Assembly: GCF_018279705.1 (NCBI RefSeq)
Contig: NZ_CP036498.1
Span: forward strand, 2,621,001 to 2,685,000
Reading direction: 5' to 3'
DNA length: 64,000 nucleotides
From: Tardiphaga alba
Lineage (GTDB): Bacteria > Pseudomonadota > Alphaproteobacteria > Rhizobiales > Xanthobacteraceae
The stretch's first letter is position 1. Each line of letters starts with the position of its first letter. The position numbers were made by a program, and so were the translations under genes. Below the pieces are notes generated by a model. That model had not been told where the DNA came from, searched no databases, and worked only from the letters and a program-made list of their open reading frames with translations. This document shows, in pieces, positions 49,704-57,079 of the stretch.

Positions 49704-49789
49704 AGCAAGAACCCAAGCACGGCGGCGCCCAGGATCGACAGGCCAATCAGCCAGTCTACGGCGCCCATGTTCTCGTCTGTCGAAAGCAT
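49700..49789 (-). CDS. Possible antisense membrane peptide
   Basis: A 29-codon minus-strand frame: MLSTDENMGAVDWLIGLSIL then GAAVLGFLL, one hydrophobic helix with an acidic start. It ends within the stop region of the wall enzyme gene. No clear ribosome site. Listed at low confidence. Confidence 0.25.
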   Translation of the reverse strand: MLSTDENMGAVDWLIGLSILGAAVLGFLL

Positions 49790-49888
49790 CTGAATTCCCG
49801 CGGTTTCCGAGCATGAAACGCCGCACCGCTTTCTAAAGTTCCCGCCGCCCGGCGGCACCGGGCAAACCCTCAAAATCGTAGGTGAACA

Positions 49889-50400
49889 ATGAAACGCTTC
49901 GTCCTGGCGGCCCTCGCGGCTGCCCTGTTTATCGTGGCCGCGCCGGTGCTGGCGCTTGCCGCGGATGCTGCCCCGAGACCGTGGCGCAGGCCACCGGTGA
50001 GACGACGAAGGTTGTCTGGGGCTGGGGTAGCGCAGCTGGCGCCGTCGCTCAGGCGCTCGCCTATATCATCGGATTGGCCGCCGCTTGGGCGCTCCGGCAA
50101 CTGCCGGCGAACATCGTCGCCATCTTCGGAAACGCCCGGGTCGAGCTTCTTATCCAGAACGCCGTCGGCTACGGCCTGAACGCCGTCCAGGGCGCCGTGA
50201 AGGACAAGACGCTGACTGTGGATGTCGGCAATGAGGTTCTCGCCAAGGCGCTTCAGTATGCAGTCGACAACGCCCCGGGCTGGCTGCAGTCGTGGGCGGG
50301 TGGTCCAGAGGGGCTCGCCAAGAAAATCTGGGCACGGCTCAACCTCGAGCCCGCGGCCAGTGACGCAGCGGTCCCCGCAGCCGTCAGCCAGGCGACCTGA
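49889..50400 (+). pseudogene. Frame-disrupted secreted membrane/lysis protein
   Basis: The frame from ATG 49889 encodes a signal peptide (MKRFVLAALAAALFIVAAPV...ALAAD). The body (ETVAQATGETTKVVWGWGSA ... ALAYIIGLAAAWALRQ ... VDNAPGWLQSW) lies in the -1 frame, open to 50400. The two join at a C4 run (49971-49974); a fifth C would restore one 171-aa protein. It may be a real mutation, an assembly error in a C-run, or frameshifting. Its end overlaps the next gene (TGATG). The family is unknown; holin-related function is a guess. Confidence 0.6.
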
Positions 50401-50654
50401 TGTTTACGGGGCTCGCCGGAGCCGCGCTGCTGAAGGTGCTGGAGGCGTTGTTCAACGCCTTCGGTGCCGGCTTCAATGACTGGCTCGCCCGCAAGCGTGC
50501 CGAGAACAATCTCTATGATCTCGGCCGCGCCGAAACCACATCCACCATCAACAAGGAGAGCGCCGATGCGGAGCGTCGTGCGAATGAAGCGGCGGTCAAT
50601 CGCCCTGATGTCAGCGCTGTCGTTGCTGGGATGGAGCGTGGCGACACCTTCTGA
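50400..50654 (+). CDS. Spanin-like inner component
   Basis: An 84-aa protein. An N-terminal amphipathic/hydrophobic helix (MFTGLAGAALLKVLEALFNAFG) is followed by a coiled coil (LARKRAENNLYDLGRAETTS...ESADAERRANEAA). An Rz1-like gene is nested within its second half in another frame, as in lambda Rz/Rz1. The role as i-spanin is inferred from this architecture. Confidence 0.6.
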   Translation: MFTGLAGAALLKVLEALFNAFGAGFNDWLARKRAENNLYDLGRAETTSTINKESADAERRANEAAVNRPDVSAVVAGMERGDTF

Positions 50655-50865
50655 CGCGGCTGGCAAGTTCCCGGCAGATGCGCCGGAGGTTGTCGTCCAG
50701 ACCAAGTGTCCGCCGCTGCGGAGCTATGACACTGCCACGACGCAAAAGGTCGGCGCCGAGCTTCGCGGGTTATTGAAGGCAGACCCTTCAGCAGCGGCGC
50801 CGGGCATGATCGCGGACTACAAGCTGCTTCGCGACCAGTGCAAAGCCTATGGGTCGTCCAGATGA
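50566..50865 (+). CDS. Rz1-like lysis protein, nested
   Basis: A 99-aa protein with AAGGAG 7 nt before ATG 50566. A signal-like start (MKRRSIALMSALSLLGWSVA) is followed by a Pro-rich mature part, TKCPPLRSYDTATTQKVGAELRGLLKADPSAA, typical of Rz1-like proteins. It begins inside the 50400 gene, +1 frame. No lipobox Cys is at the cleavage site; the only Cys candidates are later, so it may not be a lipoprotein. Confidence 0.7.
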   Translation: MRSVVRMKRRSIALMSALSLLGWSVATPSDAAGKFPADAPEVVVQTKCPPLRSYDTATTQKVGAELRGLLKADPSAAAPGMIADYKLLRDQCKAYGSSR

Positions 50866-51275
50866 CCCAGACACGATCGGTCGAGTGGCTACTCGCCGCC
50901 ATGATGTTCGCATGGGGCGTCGGGCTGCTTCTTCCCGGCAACACCATGTCGCTGCCGCAATATCGACTCCTGAGCGAGTGGGCGCCAGAATTCGTCTGGG
51001 CCGCATGGTCGCTGGCGATTGGTGGCGTGCGATTTGTCGCGCTTTACATCAATGGGTCATGGAAGCGGACGCCGCTTATTCGATCGATCTGTGCTATCTT
51101 CGGAATAGTCTGGTGGCTGTTGCTTTGTGTTCTCTTCATGACGGCAAACTCAGGTCCGATGCCGGCCGGGCTGCTGTGGTTCCCGGTCTTTATCGGCTTC
51201 GAGGGCTATAGTGCATTCCGCAGCGCTCGTGACTCTTACCACTCTGGAGCTCTGCAACGATGGGTTCGCCTGTAG
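50862..51275 (+). CDS. Membrane protein, possible holin
   Basis: A 137-aa protein with four hydrophobic segments: VEWLLAAMMFAWGVGLLLPG, WAAWSLAIGGVRFVALYI, ICAIFGIVWWLLLCVLF and PAGLLWFPVFIGFEGY. Overlaps the Rz1-like stop by ATGA. Size and place in the lysis cassette fit a holin or a helper, with the end of the coding frame overlapping the next start. Confidence 0.6.
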   Translation: MTQTRSVEWLLAAMMFAWGVGLLLPGNTMSLPQYRLLSEWAPEFVWAAWSLAIGGVRFVALYINGSWKRTPLIRSICAIFGIVWWLLLCVLFMTANSGPMPAGLLWFPVFIGFEGYSAFRSARDSYHSGALQRWVRL

Positions 51276-51625
51276 GATCTCTTGAAGGGTGGGGCGCTAT
51301 CGCCGCGATCATCGGCGGCGGAGGCATCAGCGGAATTCTCATCGCTATTTTTGGCTACCTCTCGGCTGCGCGTGGCGGTCGAAAAGGAGAGCCCGAACGG
51401 GCGGCAGGGGTGGCGGGGATTTCCGCTCTTATGGCGGACAGCGGCTCGATCAACGGGCTCACGCTTTCAATCGATCGCCTAGCTCTGTCGGCCGACAAGG
51501 TCGCGCTGATCACCATCGAAAATCGTCAAGAGATGAAAGAGGCTTCGTCGCGCCTCATCAAGCTCGGCAATGACATGGTCGATGAGGTGCGTGAGCTGCG
51601 CCGCGCTGTCGAAGACGCGAAATGA
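51260..51625 (+). CDS. Single-span membrane protein with coiled coil
   Basis: A 121-aa protein. WGAIAAIIGGGGISGILIAIFGYL is a Gly-rich membrane helix; the rest is helical and charged (ENRQEMKEASSRLIKLGNDMVDEVRELRRAVEDAK). This is like class II/III holins or an inner-membrane spanin. Its start overlaps the previous gene by 16 bp. Confidence 0.6.
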   Translation: MGSPVGSLEGWGAIAAIIGGGGISGILIAIFGYLSAARGGRKGEPERAAGVAGISALMADSGSINGLTLSIDRLALSADKVALITIENRQEMKEASSRLIKLGNDMVDEVRELRRAVEDAK

Positions 51626-51630
51626 AGTGA

Positions 51631-51664
51631 CCCGGCGCGTGATCGAATCTAGGCACGCGCCGGG
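51631..51664 (+). terminator. Hairpin in the lysis cassette
   Basis: A perfect 11-bp stem CCCGGCGCGTG / CACGCGCCGGG with a 12-nt loop, 5 bp after the stop of the coiled-coil gene. No T-run follows, so it may protect or pause the mRNA rather than terminate it. Confidence 0.45.
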
Positions 51665-51732
51665 CCTCGCCAAGGGCGATTGAGGTCAATCCTCAGCCCG
51701 GAAATCCTGCATCACCACCATAGGAAAGATCA

Positions 51733-52122
51733 ATGATCCGCTTTGCCGCGGCGCTCGTTTGCGCCTGCCTTTTCGCGTCTGCGCCTGGTTATTCACAGGA
51801 CATCTTCGCGGGCGTCCGCTCGATCGACGTGACTATGACGAAAGTCGAATCCTGCGTCGCCAGCCACTATGGCGTTGGGGACGGCTACCACGGCCGGCGG
51901 ACGGCCTCGGGCGAGCGGTTCAATACCCATGCCCTGACGGCCGCGCATCGCACCAGGCGCTTCGGCAGCCGCGTGACGGTGACGAACCTGGCCAATAGGA
52001 GATCTGTGACGGTCCGCATCAATGACCGCGGGCCCTTCGTCCGTGGTCGCTGCATCGATCTCAGCCACGCCGCGGCGCGCGCGATCGGGATGGGCGGGCT
52101 GGCGCGCGTCACGGTGGAATGA
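51733..52122 (+). CDS. RlpA-like secreted double-psi beta-barrel protein
   Basis: A 129-aa protein with a signal peptide ([20 protein letters not shown]) and an RlpA-like domain: [78 protein letters not shown]. RlpA is a lytic transglycosylase of naked glycan strands. The catalytic Asp lies in NDRGPF and His in TAAHRT. Placed last in the late operon, it may help lysis or modify the wall of the lysogen. Confidence 0.88.
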   Translation: MIRFAAALVCACLFASAPGYSQDIFAGVRSIDVTMTKVESCVASHYGVGDGYHGRRTASGERFNTHALTAAHRTRRFGSRVTVTNLANRRSVTVRINDRGPFVRGRCIDLSHAAARAIGMGGLARVTVE

Positions 52123-52193
52123 CCGAATCCGGGAATGAGCCCGGATAGCTGGTGACGAAGCCCGTTCTTCGTCTCTGGCGCCTCAACGAAACT

Positions 52194-52230
52194 GGCCCGT
52201 TCCGCAGATCCCGCGGGCGGGCCTTTTTTG
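52194..52230 (+). terminator. Terminator of the late operon
   Basis: GGCCCG (52194-52199) pairs with CGGGCC (52218-52223), with a CCCGCGGG palindrome inside, and is followed by TTTTTTG. A clear intrinsic terminator behind the RlpA-like gene. Confidence 0.85.
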
Positions 52231-52271
52231 TGTGCTTGCCGGTATCGGGCGCTGCTTGCTAAACCGCCAGC

Positions 52272-52490
52272 ATGGCGATGAAACTGACTATGCGGCCTCG
52301 AAGAAAATGGACTGAAGACGACATCGAAAAGATGGTCGCTCTGCTGCGGGATGGAGTGTCGATCGCGAAGGTTGCTAAGCAGCTGAAGCGGAGTGAGGCG
52401 GCAATCCGAGTGCAGGCAACAATACGCCGCGTCTCGGCCTCCAGCGATCTGGCTCAGCGCGCGAAGCGAAACCAAGAGCTGAGGCGCTGA
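52272..52490 (+). CDS. SANT/GcrA-like small HTH protein
   Basis: A 72-aa protein: RRKWTEDDIEKMVALLRDGVSIAKVAKQLKRSEAAIRVQATIRRV. The WTEDD...S...A--L-RS--AIR--A pattern equals the N-terminal domain of GcrA and of the protein at 53533-53745. Likely a DNA-binding regulator. Convergent with the next minus-strand gene, 2 bp away. Confidence 0.75.
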   Translation: MAMKLTMRPRRKWTEDDIEKMVALLRDGVSIAKVAKQLKRSEAAIRVQATIRRVSASSDLAQRAKRNQELRR

Positions 52491-52492
52491 GT

Positions 52493-52723
52493 TCAGTCCG
52501 CCGTCGGCAAGCGGCGCATCGTGAACTCGATCTGGCCATCCTCGAGCTGGCGCCAAAACTCAACCGTGGTCGAATAACCGCCGGCTGGATAGCGCTCCAG
52601 GATCTCCCGTGCCTTGGCTCGGGCAGCGTCGCGGGGCAGGGTGAAGGTCTCCCGCACATAGCCGTCGCCAGTAAGCCGCGCGTGCCGGGAAGCCATCCGA
52701 TCTGCTAAGCGGCGCGGCGTCAT
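52493..52723 (-). CDS. Small conserved protein, paralogue of the gene at 6096
   Basis: A 76-aa protein: MTPRRLADRMASRHARLTGD ... GYVRETFTLPRDAARAKARE ... GQIEFTMRRLPTAD. It shares order and ends with the host-side protein at 6096-6335. Being present both inside and outside the prophage implies transfer between phage and host. ATG overlaps the previous stop (ATGA). Function unknown. Confidence 0.75.
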   Translation of the reverse strand: MTPRRLADRMASRHARLTGDGYVRETFTLPRDAARAKAREILERYPAGGYSTTVEFWRQLEDGQIEFTMRRLPTAD

Positions 52724-52839
52724 TTGATCATCCCCAATGCGATCATGAACGATCCGACGGTGCCGCCTACGACGGCCGCCGTAGCCGCCAAGGCGATCAG
52801 CAGCCGTAACCAGCTGAAGGGGCCGATCTGGTCGCTCAT
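52720..52839 (-). CDS. Small membrane protein
   Basis: A 39-aa protein: MSDQIGPFSWLRLLIALAAT then AAVVGGTVGSFMIALGMIK. One or two hydrophobic segments. Overlaps its neighbours by ATGA on both sides, which supports translation. Function unknown. Confidence 0.55.
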   Translation of the reverse strand: MSDQIGPFSWLRLLIALAATAAVVGGTVGSFMIALGMIK

Positions 52840-53123
52840 CGGTCCCGCGCCAGCTTGCTGCGCCCCCAGTGCGGGTCTTTGCGGCTGGAATCGTACACAG
52901 GCTCGCGGGGATGCAGTGCCTTCCGGAGCCCGACCTCGGCGTGCATTAGCGGCCCGCGGTCTTCGGCTGCCAGCATGAGAGCCTCGATCGCGGCCTGCCA
53001 TCGCGCGCTCAACGCCTTATCCTTCGGCAGTTTCTGGATCAGCATCCCGGCATCCCTGAGGGTTACGAGCGGCTTCCCGCCTGGCACGGGGATAGGGGAT
53101 GGCAACAACCTGTCCCAAGACAT
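52836..53123 (-). CDS. Hypothetical phage protein
   Basis: A 95-aa protein (MSWDRLLPSPIPVPGGKPLV...). LRDAGMLIQKLPKDKALSARWQAAIEALMLAAEDRGPLMHAEVGLRKAL is a helical phage protein family of unknown role, common in rhizobial prophages. It is the last gene of a four-gene minus block with overlapping ends. Confidence 0.65.
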   Translation of the reverse strand: MSWDRLLPSPIPVPGGKPLVTLRDAGMLIQKLPKDKALSARWQAAIEALMLAAEDRGPLMHAEVGLRKALHPREPVYDSSRKDPHWGRSKLARDR

Positions 53124-53196
53124 ACGCAACTCCAAACGCAACGCTACTAAGCGCTCAATATAGGTCCTTGTATCGGTGTTTGGGAGTCGGGCTCTG

Positions 53197-53570
53197 CTAA
53201 GCGCGGAAGCCTAACCGGGCGTCAGTCGCGGCATTCCGTCTTCGCCACGCCTCGATCTCCGCGTCGCTCAGGCCCGCGCGGACAGTCGCCCACGCCGCCT
53301 TGAACTGCCGCTGACAGTCGGCCAAGCCCGTCCCGTTGCCCTTCCAGTGGGCCGGCTGCGGCATGCCAGAGATGTTGATCCCCAGAACCATGATGGCACG
53401 CCTACAGTCACCCCTGACTGTTTCAGGATGCGGCCAACGTTCAAGCCCTGCCACATGACGAGCCAGTCGTCGTCGTATGAGATGCCGTCAAAGGTCGTCT
53501 TCCGGAGGGTGAGCTGCTCGGCGTCCACTCGGTTAAACGCCCGCGGACATGGCCGCGCGAAGCCTGTCAC
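53197..53570 (-). pseudogene. Small phage protein interrupted by a frameshift
   Basis: Two frames make one protein. The first half (NRVDAEQLTLRKTTFDGISY, WLVMWQGLNVGRILKQSGV, PSWFWG) is in the frame of 53268; the second (INISGMPQPAHWKGNGTGLA, RQFKAAWATVRAGL) is in the frame ending at 53197. One missing base in the run 53380-53383 (G on the minus strand) separates them. The family (hydrophobic WxVM--G..GRI...WFWG) is common in phages. The start is uncertain: GTG 53570 or GTG 53528. Confidence 0.6.
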
Positions 53571-53745
53571 GTTCCTGAGTTGGGCTGAGAAAAATGAGCC
53601 CCAGATCTGAGGCGCGTCGTCGGACCGCAACTTGCGAGCGCCGCATCGCGGCTGTAGCCTTCATAAGGGATACGTTTCGGTCGGCCAGAGCGCGCAGCTT
53701 CGCATCATCTTCGTCAGTCCAGAGCTTATTAGAATTGCGCGCCAT
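53533..53745 (-). CDS. SANT/GcrA-like small HTH protein
   Basis: A 70-aa protein: KLWTDEDDAKLRALADRNVSLMKATAAMRRSQVAVRRRASDLGL, the same HTH layout as GcrA and the 52272 gene. GGAGGAGC precedes ATG 53745. Together with 52272 it makes the third GcrA-like HTH gene in the phage. Divergent from the XRE-ImmA module, so possibly its regulator. Confidence 0.75.
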   Translation of the reverse strand: MARNSNKLWTDEDDAKLRALADRNVSLMKATAAMRRSQVAVRRRASDLGLIFLSPTQERDRLRAAMSAGV

Positions 53746-53925
53746 TGCTCCTCCGTCCCTGTAAGGCGTTGTTTCGGAGCATAATTCGGGCGTGGTGCGG
53801 CGGTTCCAGCGCACGTCGCAGGTTGCTCAAGAGCGTGAAACTCTTTGGCAAGGTTTCTGAAATTTTTAAGTTGAAATTACGAATTGATCCGATACGGTGA
53901 TGTATCTTCAACGAAGAGAGTCGCT

Positions 53926-54516
53926 GTGTTGAGCCAGCCAGAGCCCGAGGAAGTCCACGCTGTACTGAAGGATTTCGAGGATCCGCTGATGGGCATCCAT
54001 CTGCGAGCTTGGGATCGTCTCATGAGCAATCCCGAATGGCCCACGCTGGTGTTTTCCCGCACCGGCACTGGCTTGATGCATGACCTCATCGTGCAGGAGG
54101 CCTCCTCCGTGCTCGATACAATGCCGAGAGTGCACAAGATCGAGCACGATAAGAGTGTCCGTTACCTTTTTGCCGATGAGGTCTTGCTGCGCTTTAAGCA
54201 CGGATCAGATCGAGGCCTTGGGAGTAACGTTGATACGAAGGCAAATTCCGATTTTATCGACGCCGATGTCGAACTGTGGGGGATGCCTCAAGTCAAGAAG
54301 GTCGAGCTTCTTTGGTATGAAAATAAGCTTCGTACAAAATTGGACCGCGTCGAGGTAACCGCTCGCGACGGTAAGCGTCGGCTGTGGGGTTATCCCATGG
54401 GTAGCGAGCCTGTTACGGTTCAGATGCCTTTCGATTTGCCCGATATGCCCCCGCAGCATCGCGCAATCCCGTTGGTTACTGTAAAGACCGCGCGGAAAGC
54501 CGATTCTAAAGACTGA
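53926..54516 (+). CDS. Unknown partner of the XRE-ImmA protein
   Basis: A 196-aa protein of unknown family. Start GTG 53926 is chosen for AGAGAG upstream; TTG 53884 is an alternative. Opening: LSQPEPEEVHAVLKDFEDPL. The middle holds VLDTMPRVHKIEHDKSVRYL and LLWYENKLRTKLDRVEV, mixed alpha/beta with many charged residues. The 3' end is 8 bp from the XRE-ImmA start, so the two are surely co-transcribed. In such pairs one protein often acts as toxin or sensor and the ImmA protein as repressor/protease; nothing here proves that. Confidence 0.65.
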   Translation: MLSQPEPEEVHAVLKDFEDPLMGIHLRAWDRLMSNPEWPTLVFSRTGTGLMHDLIVQEASSVLDTMPRVHKIEHDKSVRYLFADEVLLRFKHGSDRGLGSNVDTKANSDFIDADVELWGMPQVKKVELLWYENKLRTKLDRVEVTARDGKRRLWGYPMGSEPVTVQMPFDLPDMPPQHRAIPLVTVKTARKADSKD

Positions 54517-54524
54517 GATGTTTG

Positions 54525-55610
54525 ATGCCTATTTCGGGAGCAATGCTGCGCCTCGCGCGGCAGCGGAGGGGGATTCGACAGAACGAGGCAGCGCTAAAGC
54601 TGTCTGTGTCGCCCTCCGATCTGTCGCGGATCGAAAATGACGCGAAAGAGCCATCTCAGGTATTTCTGGCGAAGGCATCGAAAGTGTTCGGGGTGCCTGA
54701 TGAATTTTTTAGTCTGACCGACACCATCTACGGCGCCCCCGTGTCTGTGCATCCGATGTGGCGAAAGAAGGCTGAAGTCTCGGCCGGAGAGCTTGACGCT
54801 GTCGTCGCAGAGCTCAACGTCAGGGTGATGCACTTGCGACGTTTGCTGCAAGCTGCTGACATCAATCCGGTCAGAACTGTACCCTCTCTCGATATCGACG
54901 AGTACGGCGATGCCGAAGCGGTGGCGAGCGTGCTTCGCCGCCATTGGATGTTGCCTGCGGGTCCTTTGAAAGATGTAACCCACATACTTGAGGAAGCTGG
55001 CATCATTATTGTGCATTCGGAGATGGGGGGATCATCCATCTCGGGTGTGACCTTCCGCGTGCCTGGTCTCCCGCCGCTGATCGTTTTGAACAAAGATCAA
55101 CCAGCTGATCGGATGCGGTTCACTCTTTGTCACGAGCTTGGACACATAATAATGCATCGGTTTCCGTCTCCCAATATGGAGAAGGAGGCCAATCTGTTTG
55201 CCAGTTGCTTCTTGGTCCCAACGCAAGATGTCCGATCGCATTTTGGAGCAGGGCGAGTTGACCTGCCACGACTTGCTGCACTCAAACGAGTGTGGCGTGT
55301 CTCTATGGCGAGCTTAGTATTTGCGGCCGATCGATCTGGCAAATTGACTGCGGCTCAAAAGAACTACCTTTGGCAGCAATTTTCGATGGCTAAAATCAGG
55401 ACTTCGGAGCCTCCCGAACTCGACTTCCCTCGTGAAAAGCCGACAATCGTCAAGACGCTCCTCAGCACTCATATTGAAACGCTCGGATATTCTGTCTCAG
55501 ATCTCGCGAAGGTTTTGACAATGGAGCAGGCTGAGTTTCCAGCATTTTACGATTTCGACGCATTGCCCGGAGATGCGCCAAAGCCCCGCGGTCTTCGCAT
55601 CATCAAATGA
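54525..55610 (+). CDS. XRE HTH - ImmA/IrrE metallopeptidase fusion
   Basis: A 361-aa two-domain protein. The N-terminal HTH is MLRLARQRRGIRQNEAALKL...SPSDLSRIENDAKEP. The metallopeptidase has HELGH (His203, Glu204, His207) in LCHELGHIIMHRF and a third ligand Glu221 in MEKEANLFASCF. ImmA-type proteins cleave HTH repressors in phage and ICE induction; fused versions are usually regulators of toxin-antitoxin or stress modules. Placed in the accessory region with an unknown partner, separate from the S24 repressor. Confidence 0.9.
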   Translation: MPISGAMLRLARQRRGIRQNEAALKLSVSPSDLSRIENDAKEPSQVFLAKASKVFGVPDEFFSLTDTIYGAPVSVHPMWRKKAEVSAGELDAVVAELNVRVMHLRRLLQAADINPVRTVPSLDIDEYGDAEAVASVLRRHWMLPAGPLKDVTHILEEAGIIIVHSEMGGSSISGVTFRVPGLPPLIVLNKDQPADRMRFTLCHELGHIIMHRFPSPNMEKEANLFASCFLVPTQDVRSHFGAGRVDLPRLAALKRVWRVSMASLVFAADRSGKLTAAQKNYLWQQFSMAKIRTSEPPELDFPREKPTIVKTLLSTHIETLGYSVSDLAKVLTMEQAEFPAFYDFDALPGDAPKPRGLRIIK

Positions 55611-55643
55611 TGCACGCTCTTTGGTCAAAATCGTAGTCATCGA

Positions 55644-55835
55644 CTAGCCCTCTTCGACAGCCCGTTCTGGACCGTAGGAGGCGAGCAACTCATCGCCTCT
55701 CCACAGCTCGATGACACAGTCTGTCGCAAGCTTGCTGGCATATGCCCGCGCGTCTTCTACGCTTAAATTATTCGGGATGGGCCGGTGGCATGCGATGTGA
55801 GACCCGCAGACACTGAACACCTGATGCATATACAT
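55644..55835 (-). CDS. Small hypothetical protein
   Basis: A 63-aa protein (start ATG 55835, preceded by GGTGGGGCGAG). Core: DARAYASKLATDCVIELWRGDELLASYGPE, an alpha/beta unit found in small rhizobial proteins of unknown role. It is convergent with the XRE-ImmA gene. Confidence 0.6.
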   Translation of the reverse strand: MYMHQVFSVCGSHIACHRPIPNNLSVEDARAYASKLATDCVIELWRGDELLASYGPERAVEEG

Positions 55836-55943
55836 CTCGCCCCACCAATTTTGCTCCGATGACAAAAATGGAGGGAGAGGTACTTAGTTCCGAGATGTCC
55901 AGCAGTGCGAGAAACGTAGATAATCGATCGTAAATCTGCCTGG

Positions 55944-56105
55944 TTAGGCAATCGCGGTTACGGGCCACTTGCGGACAACTTCGTCTTCCTCAGTGGTTGT
56001 AAGCAGATCTCTCTCGGCAGACTTGCATCGATGACAGATGAACTCGCTTGCCACACGCTCGAAATTCATGGCGTGGCGGCACTTGGGGCAAAGGGGAAGG
56101 GGCAT
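55944..56105 (-). CDS. Small zinc-ribbon protein
   Basis: A 53-aa protein: MPLPLCPKCRHAMNFERVAS then FICHRCKSAERD. Two Cys-x2-Cys pairs make a zinc ribbon. GGAG lies 8 nt before ATG 56105. Function unknown; DNA, RNA or protein binding. Confidence 0.6.
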   Translation of the reverse strand: MPLPLCPKCRHAMNFERVASEFICHRCKSAERDLLTTTEEDEVVRKWPVTAIA

Positions 56106-56230
56106 TCGCGCCGCTCCGAAAGAGAATGGTTGTTGAGTATGCGGCTCCATAACGCAGCCAGCGTTGACGCATGTTTAACAGATGAGATGGCGGTCGTTAT
56201 TCGCGAGCGCGGGGCCCTTAGAAGGATCGT

Positions 56231-56256
56231 AAAAAAAGCCCCGGCCAGGCCGGGGC
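56231..56256 (-). terminator. Terminator of the outer-membrane protein gene
   Basis: Perfect 9-bp stem GCCCCGGCC / GGCCGGGGC with a 1-nt loop, followed on the minus strand by TTTTTTT (56231-56237). A strong intrinsic terminator for the gene ending at 56288. Confidence 0.9.
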
Positions 56257-56287
56257 TTTGAGTTTGTTTTCTGGAGTGTAGGCTAGC

Positions 56288-57079
56288 TCAATTCCAGGAA
56301 TTGAACTTGTAGTTCAGGCCCGCGCGGATGATGTGAGTCCGAGACTCGACGTCTGAACCGTGAGCAAAGGCAGTCACCGGACCAGTAGAGTTCACGAGCG
56401 TCTGCGATCCGAGATCGACGTAGAGATACTCTGCCTTAGCAGTCCAGTTGCTGTTCCAGAGGCGCGATTCAATACCACCGCCAACGGTCCAACCGGTCTT
56501 TGTCGACTTCAGCGAAGCGGCTGCATTTTCTCGCACGCCGCCACCGATATCAAACGAGCTGGAATTGCGGGTTTCAACTTCGCCATAAGCGAGACCGCCG
56601 GTCACGTAAATCAACGTCTCAGGGGTAGCGGTCCAACCGAGACGACCGCGAACCGTGCCGAACCAGTTAAGGCGAGACTCAACTGCGGCAAAGTCGCCTG
56701 GCGTGAACAGCAGGCCAGATACGAACCTCTGCTGACCCTTCACATCCGCGCCTTGGATATCGGCTTCGATACCGAACAACCAGGAAGGCGCGAACATGGT
56801 GTTCCAACCAATCTGAACACCGCCGATCACACCGTCAGAGGCAACGGGACCGGTGGTTGCGCCGAGAAGAACGGTCGGCGGCGTGCCGGCGAAGATGCCC
56901 TGCGCAGTTTCGTTGTGAGCAATACCGTATCCAACGTTGCCGCCGAAATAGAAGCCGGACCAATTCCAGGTCGGCGCCATCACGGGGGCCTTCGTATACG
57001 GACGCGCGGCCAGATCGGCGGCGCTAGCTGACGCAATACCAAAAACGAGGGCAGTCGTAGCAAGCAAAAGTGTTTTCAT
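56288..57079 (-). CDS. Outer-membrane beta-barrel protein (Omp25/31-like)
   Basis: A 262-aa protein with a signal peptide (MKTLLLATTALVFGIASASA) and a short linker (DLAARPYTKAPVMAPTWNW). Then GFYFGGNVGYG, IGGVQIGWN, LFGIEADIQGADVKG, FGTVRGRLGWT, YVTGGLAYGEV, GWTVGGGIESRLW, WTAKAEYLYVDLG and a final strand ending in aromatic Trp-Asn. This is the eight-strand rhizobial Omp25/31 family. It has its own terminator and a 460-bp upstream region, so it is an independent unit. It may be a lysogenic-conversion gene altering phage receptors, or a host remnant. Confidence 0.9.
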   Translation of the reverse strand: MKTLLLATTALVFGIASASAADLAARPYTKAPVMAPTWNWSGFYFGGNVGYGIAHNETAQGIFAGTPPTVLLGATTGPVASDGVIGGVQIGWNTMFAPSWLFGIEADIQGADVKGQQRFVSGLLFTPGDFAAVESRLNWFGTVRGRLGWTATPETLIYVTGGLAYGEVETRNSSSFDIGGGVRENAAASLKSTKTGWTVGGGIESRLWNSNWTAKAEYLYVDLGSQTLVNSTGPVTAFAHGSDVESRTHIIRAGLNYKFNSWN

